Notes under the pieces: model-generated
The model's database searches: none
The model's input: the letters and a program-made list of their open reading frames with translations, nothing else
Told to the model about the DNA's origin: nothing
Source of the DNA: a virus
Reading direction: 5' to 3' (one strand)
IMG/VR virus record: IMGVR_UViG_3300024520_000144
Coordinates: 1-44,154 of that record
Length of the DNA: 44,154 bases
In this document: positions 1 to 5,880 of the stretch, piece by piece
Numbering within the stretch: position 1 is the first letter of the stretch
Layout: each line of letters starts with the position of its first letter
Program-made: the position numbers and the translations under genes

Positions 1-39
1 CATTAGTGGGCCATAATCGGGTTGTGTTTGCTCACCCAT
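1..39 (-). other. Divergent 5' stub with alternative gene start (partial)
   Basis: Reading leftwards from the ATG at 39, the window encodes MGEQTQPDYGPLM and runs off the edge. The equivalent start at 44037 encodes MGEWISVEDRL, a DUF551 protein. The two versions share the upstream DNA and the first nine coding bases, then diverge. The stub may be an alternative allele from a co-occurring relative, or an unresolved assembly tip. It is too short to identify. Confidence 0.5.
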
Positions 40-156
40 CAGCCCGCCCCTCCAAGAACTCCACGCACACGCGGATTGTATTGAGGCTTACATCGTCCCG
101 CCCATCGCGCTCTGCTCTGTGTGTTTCCGATTTCACAGGGTCATGGATATTTATCC
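31..156. repeat. Terminal direct repeat, left copy
   Basis: These 126 bases are identical to the last 126 bases of the window (44029-44154). Identity stops abruptly on the left: base 30 is g, while the matching base before the right copy (44028) is a. The repeat covers the 3' end of the leftward gene at 32-385 and the first codons of the gene that follows it. It shows that the two ends join. The length of 126 equals k-1 for an assembly k-mer of 127, so it may be a circular-assembly overlap rather than a physical terminal repeat. Confidence 0.95.
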
Positions 157-385
157 ATAGTCCGGGTGCCTTAAAATGCGCCCCCTGAATTTCGGCAGAA
201 AAATCATAACCGGCGGCAAGAACCTCCATTACAAGCGCAGCGGCGAGTGCGTCCAGCATGAATTGGCGAACATCTGATTCCGCATCAATTGTGAAATAGT
301 GCCCGGACGGGAGGGTTAGCTGGTTCTCAGTCAGGTCAAAGCCCGGACAGATTTCAACGGCACGGCGGATTATGTCAGTTTCCAT
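32..385 (-). CDS. Hypothetical phage protein, 117 aa
   Basis: I do not recognise this protein. The start ATG (METDIIRRAV) overlaps the stop of the 28-aa membrane peptide upstream as TGATG, which argues against the longer open frame reaching back to 517. The product is acidic with mixed alpha/beta character and contains a WINIHDPVKSE segment and a C-terminal VCVEFLEGRADG. There is no signal peptide or membrane segment. It is followed, across the circular join, by the DUF551 gene with an 8-base overlap. It belongs to the leftward early operon, and its function is unknown. Confidence 0.75.
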   Translation of the reverse strand: METDIIRRAVEICPGFDLTENQLTLPSGHYFTIDAESDVRQFMLDALAAALVMEVLAAGYDFSAEIQGAHFKAPGLWINIHDPVKSETHRAERDGRDDVSLNTIRVCVEFLEGRADG

Positions 386-471
386 CACAGCCCCATCCAA
401 ATCAGAACCATGAACACCGCAAGCACCGCTGCGCATTTCATTGCGTCGTGCGTTTCGTCTTTGCTGGTCAT
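385..471 (-). CDS. Small single-pass membrane peptide, 28 aa
   Basis: This short frame begins with MTSKDETHDAMK and ends in a hydrophobic helix (CAAVLAVFMVLIWMGL). Both ends are coupled: its ATG overlaps the upstream stop as ATGA (471-468), and its TGA overlaps the next start as TGATG (387-383). Such exact fits on both sides support a real gene despite the length. It is predicted to insert in the inner membrane with a charged N-terminus in the cytoplasm. Function unknown. Confidence 0.6.
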   Translation of the reverse strand: MTSKDETHDAMKCAAVLAVFMVLIWMGL

Positions 472-881
472 TGTGGAAAATCCCCGTCTGGTTGCCGCCG
501 ACCGAGGTGCCCTTCACGACCGGCCTTTAATTTGCTTTGAAATACAGTTATTTTCAGCACCGCTGCTTCTTTCAATATATTCATTCTCATGTAGTCAGCA
601 CATGCGTTCGCGTAGTCATCGCATGCCTTTCGGTATTCGGCTGACCGTTCTGCGTACATCATGCAGTCTTGGTTCGATGGCTTATTGCCGACCGTGGACT
701 TCGCTATATCGTACTGCTGCGCCCGTACCGTCTTGCGATGCAGGTCGCCGTGGCGCATTCTTCCATAAGCATTACCCACATCCTCAGCATAGTAGCTCAG
801 CCAGTACAGCGCCTTTTCCGGGCTGGGGTCAGCAGCCACAGCCTTCGCGTTGAATTCGTCGTCGGTCAGATGTTCGGTCAT
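468..881 (-). CDS. Hypothetical protein, 137 aa, helical
   Basis: The product is predominantly helical and rich in Ala, Asp, Tyr and Arg, with repeated YADYMRMN/ACDDYANAC-like stretches, no membrane segment and a polar C-terminal tail. I recognise no catalytic motif. The ATG overlaps the stop of the upstream gene as ATGA (881-878), and its own stop overlaps the start of the small membrane peptide. It sits downstream of the gpO-like gene, so a role in early DNA metabolism is possible by context only. Confidence 0.75.
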   Translation of the reverse strand: MTEHLTDDEFNAKAVAADPSPEKALYWLSYYAEDVGNAYGRMRHGDLHRKTVRAQQYDIAKSTVGNKPSNQDCMMYAERSAEYRKACDDYANACADYMRMNILKEAAVLKITVFQSKLKAGREGHLGRRQPDGDFPQ

Positions 882-1207
882 TCATCCATCCCCAGTGAAT
901 CCCGAAGCTGGAAGAACTTCGGATGGTCCGCGCCGTGCAGCTTCATGAACAGCCGCGCCATGCCACTGATGTAATTATTATTTATGCGGAACTGCACATC
1001 CGAATCCTGCAGATCAGTGTCCCATCGGATCGCGTGAACGATGGCCCGCGCCGAATACCTCTTCCTGACCTGAGCCATCTGCTTGGCACGCTTCACGAAC
1101 TCAAAGTAGATATCCTGGTTCTGCTTTTTGTCCATCCATGTCCAGAAGCCATTCGGATATTTCATCTGTTCCTTCGGTGCCGGTAAATTCAGTGTCGCTT
1201 GATTCAT
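878..1207 (-). CDS. Conserved phage hypothetical protein, 109 aa
   Basis: The segment YFEFVKRAKQMAQVRKRYSARAIVHAIRW, followed by FRINNNYISGMARLFMKLHG and FFQLRDS, matches a conserved small-protein family that I recall from many phages and prophages near replication genes. No function is established that I know of. The ATG overlaps the stop of the gpO-like gene as ATGA (1207-1204), so the two are translationally coupled. The many Arg/Lys and conserved Asn residues would suit nucleic-acid contact, but that is inference. Confidence 0.8.
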   Translation of the reverse strand: MNQATLNLPAPKEQMKYPNGFWTWMDKKQNQDIYFEFVKRAKQMAQVRKRYSARAIVHAIRWDTDLQDSDVQFRINNNYISGMARLFMKLHGADHPKFFQLRDSLGMDE

Positions 1208-1806
1208 TGTGCAGATCCTTTCAGCACCCGGTGCTTCAAACTCAGCCCCAGGTCAATGTCAAATCTGGAAAGCATCGTATCAGCCAGCAGCACAGCCATA
1301 TCGTGACGCACCTTCTTGTCGCCTTCCGATGCAACGATTTCTTCATTGATCGCTGGCAGCAAATCCTTGAGCGTTTCTTTCTTGATGCTGATCATTTGCT
1401 TCAGCCTTTCCGTTGACAGCCCTCCGGAACATCTCAGATAGTCGCGCGCCAGCCGGTTCAGCATCTTTTCCCACATCGTCAGATCCGGGCCGGTGTCTTC
1501 GGGTGATACATACTTGCGTTCCACGTAGCCATCTTCCCTGCCCCGTGTCTTGACATCATCTTCCCAGCCTTCGTCAAGGTAACGCCCCTGATTGATCCAG
1601 GTGGCAGCGTGTGGAACTTTCGACTTGTCAGCAGCCCACCATTTCAGGCGCGTTCGCTTTTCCAGATTGTCGATGATCGCTTGCACCATGAACGCATCGG
1701 CTTCGTCTACATGCTTCTGCCAGGATCGCCATGCGACTGCCTTCGCGGTCTTGCGTGGATACGCTTGCCAGAACTGTTCGAACTTCTGCGAATACTTTTC
1801 AGCCAT
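1204..1806 (-). CDS. Replication protein, gpO C-terminal-like
   Basis: Residues 8-60 (FEQFWQAYPRKTAKAVAWRSWQK ... PHAATWINQGRYLDEGW) carry the pattern found in many phage replication initiator or helicase-loader-like proteins related to the C-terminal part of lambda O. There is no recognisable N-terminal winged-helix origin-binding domain, so this is a short version of about 200 aa. I prefer the ATG at 1806, preceded by AAGG, to a TTG seven codons upstream. It is the only plausible replication protein in the genome, which implies that host helicase and polymerase are recruited. Confidence 0.65.
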   Translation of the reverse strand: MAEKYSQKFEQFWQAYPRKTAKAVAWRSWQKHVDEADAFMVQAIIDNLEKRTRLKWWAADKSKVPHAATWINQGRYLDEGWEDDVKTRGREDGYVERKYVSPEDTGPDLTMWEKMLNRLARDYLRCSGGLSTERLKQMISIKKETLKDLLPAINEEIVASEGDKKVRHDMAVLLADTMLSRFDIDLGLSLKHRVLKGSAQ

Positions 1807-1894
1807 TTGCCTTACTGTTTCCCACAACGAAACCCTGCACTTCGGGATAAATCCCAGACCATAATGCCTTCAATCTGCCGGTGCCCTTTCGCAT
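1799..1894 (-). CDS. Possible 31-aa basic peptide upstream of the replication gene
   Basis: A short frame starts MRKGTGRLKALWSGIYPEV and ends eight bases inside the start of the gpO-like gene. The end overlap resembles the coupled starts elsewhere in the operon. There is no convincing ribosome binding site, however, and the frame lies inside the segment proposed as a structured RNA. It is listed as possible only. Confidence 0.3.
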   Translation of the reverse strand: MRKGTGRLKALWSGIYPEVQGFVVGNSKANG

Positions 1895-2150
1895 AACTAT
1901 GCTATCGACGTTTGGCCGGCTCCATTGTCGGGGACGGGTGGCTTCGTATGCCAACTCCAGCGTTTTCCTCCCGCTGGCTCACTCCCAGGCTAGTATTCTT
2001 GGGTGACGCGATACGTTTTGCGCCGCTGGCTGCGGCTTCGCGTTTACTAGATGTTGGGGTTTCGTGTTAAGATTCGCCCCACATCTGGTGTCCGTCGAAG
2101 ATCAACCAGATTCGAAAGCCCTGATTCGCGCAATGCGGGTCGGGGCTTTC
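1877..2150 (+). ncRNA. Candidate structured noncoding RNA with 3' terminator hairpin
   Basis: This is the longest stretch without a convincing gene in an otherwise overlapping operon. On the plus strand it offers successive stems: 1877-1881 with 1916-1920 (inner GCAT/ATGC at 1891-1902), 1957-1962 with 1972-1977, 1979-1984 with 2001-2006, 2006-2011 with 2038-2043 enclosing 2022-2026 with 2032-2036, 2045-2059 with 2077-2090 (one bulge), and a 16-bp terminal hairpin at 2114-2150. In the last two, G-T pairs would be G-U in plus-strand RNA but A-C mismatches in minus-strand RNA, pointing to a plus-strand transcript. I see no convincing promoter and recognise no known family. Confidence 0.4.
2114..2150 (+). 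terminator. Strong hairpin, probable intrinsic terminator (plus strand)
   Basis: The arms 2114-2129 and 2135-2150 pair over 16 bp with a 5-nt loop (GCAAT). Three of the pairs are G-U wobbles that work only in plus-strand RNA. It is followed by a weak pyrimidine-rich tail (TTCCATTC). It would end a rightward transcript although all surrounding genes run leftwards, so it is best explained as the 3' end of a separate RNA or as a block to transcription against the operon. Confidence 0.55.
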
Positions 2151-2192
2151 TTCCATTCAAACTACATCAAGCAGCTTTCCTTTGCCACTTGT

Positions 2193-2354
2193 TTATTCCT
2201 GTGACGCCATCCAGAACAACGTCAGACTCATTGATGCGCACCCCATAACCTGCGCAAATGCAGATAGTTCATGCGCGCCGGTCGCAACCAGTCCACCAAT
2301 GACCAGCCAGACAACACCGAAGATGGAAAAGGTGATGCGGAAAAATAGGTTCAT
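2193..2354 (-). CDS. Small two-helix membrane protein, 53 aa
   Basis: The frame begins MNLFFRITFSIFGVVWLVIG and contains two hydrophobic helices (about residues 4-24 and 33-50) separated by a short polar turn around TGAHEL. A good ribosome binding site (GGAG, five bases before the ATG) lies in the end of the upstream gene, and the start overlaps that gene's stop as ATGA (2354-2351). Function unknown. Small phage inner-membrane proteins of this type may affect superinfection or host physiology, but nothing here decides that. Confidence 0.65.
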   Translation of the reverse strand: MNLFFRITFSIFGVVWLVIGGLVATGAHELSAFAQVMGCASMSLTLFWMASQE

Positions 2355-2656
2355 ATCTGCTCCAATTCGAAACCGGGCGCGGGTGGTGCTGAAGCGTTGG
2401 GCACCCGCAGCACATCAACCCGCAACCCGGTGGCTCTTTTCACGTAGAGCCGACACGAAAATTCAAAACCGGGGCGGGGAGTGCTGAGGGTAGACTTTGA
2501 CCCAACACTCTGACCCCGCTGCCCGGTCGCTGCTGGGAAAATGAGCGACCACAATCCAGCAACTTCGGTTTTATATTTCGTCCGATCCCGCAAAACGGAC
2601 AACCCGGCACCCAGCCTGGTGGTGTGTTGATGACAATGATTAAGAAGACCAGGCAC
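2351..2656 (-). CDS. Hypothetical protein, 101 aa
   Basis: This frame starts at GTG with GGAG nine bases upstream, within the end of the preceding gene, and ends by overlapping the next ATG. The product is rich in Pro, Arg and Gly and has two similar stretches (RPGFEF and APGFEL). I recognise no domain. The composition is less protein-like than its neighbours, so the gene is supported mainly by its coupled ends. It could be a fast-evolving accessory protein. Confidence 0.5.
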   Translation of the reverse strand: MPGLLNHCHQHTTRLGAGLSVLRDRTKYKTEVAGLWSLIFPAATGQRGQSVGSKSTLSTPRPGFEFSCRLYVKRATGLRVDVLRVPNASAPPAPGFELEQI

Positions 2657-2662
2657 CGTGAT

Positions 2663-2920
2663 TTACTCCGCGCTTTCCTTCTTCTGCCCTTCGTACAAAT
2701 TCAGCAGTTCCGCTTCAGCCGAAGCAGCCAGCTTGTTGATGCAGTGCTTGCGGATCGTTTCGACACGACCACCAGCAACCAGCGCCGCAATCGTGACGCT
2801 TCTGATCGGTGTGGCATGAACGACTTTTTGCAACTGCTTGTGCGCATCTTCCACCATACGTTCCAATGTGAAAGCGGCATCTTTCTTCAACTTCTGCCGC
2901 AGCGTTTCTTTCTTGCTCAT
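2663..2920 (-). CDS. Hypothetical helical protein, 85 aa
   Basis: A lysine-rich, strongly helical product (MSKKETLRQKLKKDAAF ... LLNLYEGQKKESAE) with heptad-like spacing around residues 8-35, which may form a coiled coil. The ribosome binding site AGGTGAAG lies just before the ATG at 2920, four bases after the stop of the putative regulator upstream. No membrane segment or cysteine motif. It may be a DNA-associated early protein, but that is inference from charge and position. Confidence 0.75.
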   Translation of the reverse strand: MSKKETLRQKLKKDAAFTLERMVEDAHKQLQKVVHATPIRSVTIAALVAGGRVETIRKHCINKLAASAEAELLNLYEGQKKESAE

Positions 2921-2924
2921 AACT

Positions 2925-3209
2925 TCACCTGTCGTCAGTCTGTGACTGTTCTGTTAAAACTTTATCGCGGGCTGATCGCAGCGTTCGAACCTGCGTGCCG
3001 TGGAACCGCATCAATGCCATGCCGTGCGAAAATCTGGGATCATATTCACGATCTTCCAGCATCTTCTTCAGCAGGTAATTCGGCACGCCCGTTTCCTTCG
3101 CAATCGCATAAAGCGAATAGCCAAGTGCTTGCAGGTTAAAGACCATTTCATCGAACCCGATCCGGTCGCCCTGCTTCAGTGGTGCTGTTTTTGCTGTACC
3201 GCGTCCCAT
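2925..3209 (-). CDS. Putative HTH regulator, first leftward gene
   Basis: The central part (MVFNLQALGYSLYAIAKETGVPNYLLKKMLEDREYD) has the spacing of a helix-turn-helix, with SLYAIAKETGVP as helix-turn and NYLLKKML as the likely recognition helix. It is the first gene of the leftward operon, and the nested dyad at 3294-3342 lies between it and the rightward operon, so it is a reasonable candidate to bind there. The open frame continues to a GTG at 3257, but that codon lies next to the -10 box, so I take the ATG at 3209, although its ribosome binding site is weak (GGGG, 15 bases away). Activator or repressor role is unknown. Confidence 0.55.
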   Translation of the reverse strand: MGRGTAKTAPLKQGDRIGFDEMVFNLQALGYSLYAIAKETGVPNYLLKKMLEDREYDPRFSHGMALMRFHGTQVRTLRSARDKVLTEQSQTDDR

Positions 3210-3257
3210 GCAACCGATACTAAGCCCCGCTGCGAAGGATGCAAGCGGTTTCGACAC

Positions 3258-3263
3258 ATTATA
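3258..3263 (-). promoter_or_regulatory. Leftward promoter -10 box (P_L)
   Basis: A perfect TATAAT on the minus strand lies about 50 bases upstream of the ATG at 3209. No good -35 hexamer is present at 16-18 bp spacing, which suggests dependence on an activator. It would drive the leftward early operon across the circular join. Confidence 0.5.
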
Positions 3264-3293
3264 TATAGCGGTTTGCCCGCCTTTCCGGGTGAA

Positions 3294-3342
3294 GTGCCGT
3301 AAGTGCCTGAAATCTGGCTGGTTTCAGTTGTGGATACGGCAC
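3294..3342. promoter_or_regulatory. Nested inverted-repeat operator between divergent promoters
   Basis: Two perfect inverted repeats share nearly the same centre (3317-3318). The outer arms are GTGCCGTA (3294-3301) and TACGGCAC (3335-3342). The inner arms are CTGAAA (3307-3312) and TTTCAG (3322-3327). The element lies between the two perfect -10 boxes and covers the -35 area of the rightward promoter. It is well placed to bind a dimeric regulator that switches both operons. Confidence 0.6.
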
Positions 3343-3354
3343 CCTGCCTATGCG

Positions 3355-3360
3355 TATAAT
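3355..3360 (+). promoter_or_regulatory. Rightward promoter -10 box (P_R)
   Basis: A perfect TATAAT sits 46 bases upstream of the first rightward start codon. The expected -35 position (around 3332-3337) reads GGATAC, which is poor, and overlaps the right arm of the nested dyad. Transcription would start near 3367. Confidence 0.55.
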
Positions 3361-3367
3361 CTACTGA

Positions 3368-3385
3368 CCGGGTAGGTGTGCCCGG
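3368..3385 (+). promoter_or_regulatory. 5' leader hairpin of the rightward transcript
   Basis: CCGGG (3368-3372) pairs with CCCGG (3381-3385) around an 8-base loop, at the extreme 5' end of the transcript predicted from P_R and just before the ribosome binding site at 3394-3398. It may stabilise the mRNA or tune translation of the first gene. Confidence 0.4.
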
Positions 3386-3406
3386 AGCCACAGAAGGAAG
3401 ATGACA

Positions 3407-3685
3407 ATGACAACTGTATTCAAAGAAAAGCCGATTATCGGCCTGGTAGAACTTGAATCGTGGAGCGATAACGATAACTACGTGGAAAAGCACGATGGTG
3501 AACAAACCCATCTTTATGCTGATAGTTATGTCAGCGGTATTTCGATAAGTGTTCAAACTACGTACCTTTATAAGTCTGGGCGCACCAGTAGCCATTACAA
3601 CAATGTAGACCTGACCGCAGACCAGGCGCGGCTGCTTGCGAAAAAGCTGAACGAAATCGCTGACAAGCAGGATGCCAGATCGTAG
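3407..3685 (+). CDS. Hypothetical protein, first rightward early gene, 92 aa
   Basis: First gene of the rightward operon. I choose the second in-frame ATG (3407) because AAGGA lies eight bases before it, whereas it is only two bases before the ATG at 3401. The product has a beta-rich middle (SYVSGISISVQTTYLYKSGR) and a helical C-terminus (LTADQARLLAKKLNEIAD) that resembles short domains found in small phage proteins. No catalytic motif is visible. As the first product it may act early in host take-over, but that is inference from position. Confidence 0.75.
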   Translation: MTTVFKEKPIIGLVELESWSDNDNYVEKHDGEQTHLYADSYVSGISISVQTTYLYKSGRTSSHYNNVDLTADQARLLAKKLNEIADKQDARS

Positions 3686-3694
3686 TTGTTCGCC

Positions 3695-3721
3695 GGTAGC
3701 CCGTTCGGTGAGCGGGCTATC
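3695..3721 (+). promoter_or_regulatory. Intercistronic hairpin after the first early gene
   Basis: The arms 3695-3703 and 3713-3721 pair over nine base pairs (one G-U) around a 9-base loop, between the stop at 3685 and the next start at 3747. No T-run follows, so it is not a classical terminator. It may be an RNA processing or stability element that separates the abundance of the first gene from the rest. Confidence 0.45.
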
Positions 3722-3746
3722 ACGGGGAACATCAAAGGTGACGACA

Positions 3747-3920
3747 ATGAACGAAACCATCCACAAACTGTGCGACGACATCCGCGCCCTGGGCCGGGAA
3801 TTCGAAACGGAAGAAAGTCAAGGCAACCCGATCAAGCAGGAATGTAGCTTTGCGAAAGCCGACCTGTGCAGCCAGCTTGCCAGCACCATCGAATTTTCCC
3901 TGACAGGGGAAGAACGGTGA
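3747..3920 (+). CDS. Hypothetical protein, 57 aa
   Basis: Small acidic helical protein beginning MNETIHKLCDDIRALGREF. The ATG at 3747 has AAAGGTGA just upstream; the longer open frame from 3672 lacks such a site and crosses the hairpin. Two cysteines (residues 9 and about 33) are too far apart to suggest a metal site. Its stop overlaps the GTG start of the next gene as GTGA. Function unknown. Confidence 0.7.
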   Translation: MNETIHKLCDDIRALGREFETEESQGNPIKQECSFAKADLCSQLASTIEFSLTGEER

Positions 3921-4219
3921 ACGATCAAATCGACCGCGACGAACTGCGGGATCAGTCACTGAACAATGATCCGACCGACGAACCGAACCAATTACTGATC
4001 AACCGCTTGCGGCAACTGGATACACCCGATTGGACGATGCCCGAAGCAGCCGATGTGATCGAACGTCAGGATGCCGTGATCGCGGCGGCAAAGGAACTGC
4101 GCAGAATGTGCGCCATTACGTTCGAAGACTTCAGCGACTGCTTCACCTTTGCGAAGGCATTGACAGCATTCGACGCTGCCGTGGTGCGGCACTTGGAAGG
4201 TGATTCCGATGCGCGATAA
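3917..4219 (+). CDS. Hypothetical protein, 100 aa
   Basis: Starts at a GTG overlapping the preceding stop (GTGA, 3917-3920) with GGGGAAG upstream. The middle of the protein (PDWTMPEAADVIERQDAVIAAAKELRRMC) resembles a short helical segment common in small phage early proteins. The N-terminus is acidic and low in hydrophobics. No enzymatic motif is recognised. It is co-transcribed and coupled with its neighbours. Confidence 0.7.
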   Translation: MNDQIDRDELRDQSLNNDPTDEPNQLLINRLRQLDTPDWTMPEAADVIERQDAVIAAAKELRRMCAITFEDFSDCFTFAKALTAFDAAVVRHLEGDSDAR

Positions 4220-4436
4220 TCACATGATCGAACCCTTCGCTGACGACGATGCCGTGAGCATCGAACACTGCGACAAGCACGACATCGACTTCGATGCCAG
4301 CGGGTGCTGCCCTGACTGCTATCTGGATTGGCGGCATCAGGACTTGCAGGAACGTGCAGCGAAGACGCGCCGCCGTGCCCACGCGAAGAAGGTAGCTGAT
4401 GATCTGGTGTGCCTGATCAGGGACATCGCAAAGCCA
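4209..4436 (+). CDS. Small Cys-containing protein, 76 aa
   Basis: The ATG at 4209 lies eight bases after GGAAGG and 11 bases inside the upstream gene; a GTG at 4200 is the alternative. The protein contains HCDKHDIDFDASGCCPDCYLDW, where two separated Cys/His clusters could bind zinc, followed by a basic helical tail (RRRAHAKKVADD). A small zinc-binding, nucleic-acid-interacting protein is a fair inference, but I recognise no family. The frame ends at the TGA at 4437-4439. Confidence 0.65.
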
Positions 4437-4594
4437 TGAAGCACCCCAGCGAACGGCGCATCAGCGCACTGCAGAAAACCATCAAGAATTTCGATCCCGC
4501 TGGATACCGGAAGGCATGGCATCGGGCGGGCAACCAACTAGAACGGAGCAAACGAAATGACCACAAACAAACGAACGGTGACAGACGCGGTTGA
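4436..4594 (+). CDS. Small basic protein, 52 aa
   Basis: The ATG at 4436 overlaps the preceding stop as ATGA. The product is strongly basic (MKHPSERRISALQKTIKNF then YRKAWHRAGNQLERSKRN), and its last 12 codons overlap the start of the ERF gene in another frame. Such an overlap would couple it to Erf translation. The charge suggests nucleic-acid binding. It is supported by the coupled start and not by homology. Confidence 0.5.
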   Translation: MKHPSERRISALQKTIKNFDPAGYRKAWHRAGNQLERSKRNDHKQTNGDRRG

Positions 4595-5345
4595 AGTGAC
4601 CGATCCAGCAGACCCGCTGGCAGTGGATGCCATTGCCGATCCCGGCAACAAAGAACTGGCTGAAATCATCCCGCAGCGCAATACCGTGCTGGCGACATCA
4701 CCGATGGAAATCATTGCGCAAGCAGTGGAACGCGGTGCCGATGTCGATGTGCTGGGGAAGATGTTCGACCTGTACGAACGTGACCAGGCGCGGATTTCTG
4801 CGCTGCAGTTCGATGCAGCGATGGCGAAGTTCCAAGCAGATGCGCCCGCGATCCAGCGGGTGAAGGAGGCAGATCGCTACTGGTACGCACCTATAGAAGC
4901 GGTGATGCAGCAGATTCAACCGGCACTGACCGCGCACGGATTGTCGGTTCGGTTCGATACCAAGCTGGCAAGCGACGGGTATTTGACCGCGCTCTGCACC
5001 GTCGCCCACACGGGCGGGCACAAGGAAACATCGGAATTCACCTGCCCGGTGGACAAAGACAACAAATCGAAAATCAACGTAAGCCAGTTGCAAGGCAGCG
5101 CGAACAGCTATGCCAAACGCTACGCACTGTCCAATGCGCTGAACATCGTGTATGTCGATGAAGACGACGACGGTGCAAAGGCTGGCACGAAGACCATCAC
5201 CGCAGACCAGGCAACCGAAATCCGCGACCTGATCAAAGAAAAAAAGGTGAACGAAGGATTGTTTTTCCAGTGGGTTGGTGCGGATACTTATGAAGGAATC
5301 CCGGCAAACAAATACGAAGCGATCAAGCGGGAATACGGATCGTGA
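4557..5345 (+). CDS. erf: ERF-family single-strand annealing protein
   Basis: Residues 75-205 match the ERF family, including RVKEADRYWYAPIEAVMQQIQPAL and the family signature GSANSYAKRYALSNALNI at 180-197. ERF proteins, named for the P22 essential recombination function, anneal complementary single strands and support recombination and genome circularisation. An acidic run follows (DEDDDG), then a short C-terminal domain (residues 218-262) that probably mediates partner binding. With the YqaJ-type exonuclease at 6687-7286 it forms a two-part recombination system. The length of 262 aa is normal. The start has no long leader and overlaps the small basic gene upstream. Confidence 0.9.
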   Translation: MTTNKRTVTDAVEVTDPADPLAVDAIADPGNKELAEIIPQRNTVLATSPMEIIAQAVERGADVDVLGKMFDLYERDQARISALQFDAAMAKFQADAPAIQRVKEADRYWYAPIEAVMQQIQPALTAHGLSVRFDTKLASDGYLTALCTVAHTGGHKETSEFTCPVDKDNKSKINVSQLQGSANSYAKRYALSNALNIVYVDEDDDGAKAGTKTITADQATEIRDLIKEKKVNEGLFFQWVGADTYEGIPANKYEAIKREYGS

Positions 5346-5608
5346 ACTTCGGTCCCGGCTGGGGATGCGCACCCTGCAAAACCAAACTGCGCCCACGGAA
5401 AAACGAAATCATCGTGGAAGAAACCTTCGAAGATGGTCGCCCTTATCGCGTCTGGGCGGCAGACCTTTGGGAATGTCCTGACTGCGGGCATCAGTTGATT
5501 CTGGGTTACGGGAAGGAACCGCTTGCCGAACACTTCGAAGACAATTTCGAAACCGAACATGCCCGCGTCACCCACACGCTGAACGGCAAAGTGAAGGCAC
5601 TGTCATGA
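5342..5608 (+). CDS. Zinc-ribbon-like small protein, 88 aa
   Basis: Starts at GTG overlapping the erf stop (GTGA). Two CxxC pairs (CAPC near residue 9 and CPDC near residue 45) are spaced as in a zinc ribbon, followed by HQLILGYGKEPLAEHFEDNFETEHARV. It probably binds zinc and perhaps nucleic acid. Translational coupling to erf suggests a recombination-associated role, but no family is recognised. Confidence 0.7.
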   Translation: MNFGPGWGCAPCKTKLRPRKNEIIVEETFEDGRPYRVWAADLWECPDCGHQLILGYGKEPLAEHFEDNFETEHARVTHTLNGKVKALS

Positions 5609-5880
5609 CTGCCGAAGAAGACACCGCACTGGCTGACAAACTGGTTGCGGCGGGGATTGGCCGATGGGCTGCTGACAAGGCTCATATCTGGATACCGGGC
5701 GGCAACCAATGCTTGACCGTTGATGAGTTCGTCCGTGATTGGCGTGTGGCGGGAGCGTGTATGGATCGGATGCGATACGAATTCCTGACCGGGGATTACA
5801 GTCACCTTGACAATAACGGAAGTCTTCCCCGTGCAATATGCGAAGCGTACATAAATTATTTTTTGGAGGAACGGAAATGA
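5605..5880 (+). CDS. Hypothetical protein, 91 aa
   Basis: Start overlaps the preceding stop as ATGA (5605-5608). The sequence includes an aromatic-rich middle (RWAADKAHIWIPGG) and WRVAGACMDRMRYEF, then a C-terminal helix (RAICEAYINYFLEERK). The pattern is typical of small phage early proteins. No catalytic or membrane motifs are visible. Function unknown. Confidence 0.7.
   Translation: MTAEEDTALADKLVAAGIGRWAADKAHIWIPGGNQCLTVDEFVRDWRVAGACMDRMRYEFLTGDYSHLDNNGSLPRAICEAYINYFLEERK

Noticed and set aside
2045-2090. Stem-loop considered as a tRNA-like T-arm or anticodon arm
   Set aside because: The loop has 17 bases, there is no acceptor stem or GTTCGA-type T-loop; it fits better as one stem of a larger RNA.
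2051-2487. Plus-strand open frames of 65 and 101 codons over the structured-RNA region and small genes
   Set aside because: Poor ribosome sites, Arg/Ser/Pro-rich composition and overlap with supported minus-strand genes.
4698-5396. Minus-strand open frame of 232 codons opposite erf
   Set aside because: Shadow of the strongly supported erf gene; composition (Cys/Val/Arg/Phe-rich) is typical of antisense translation.
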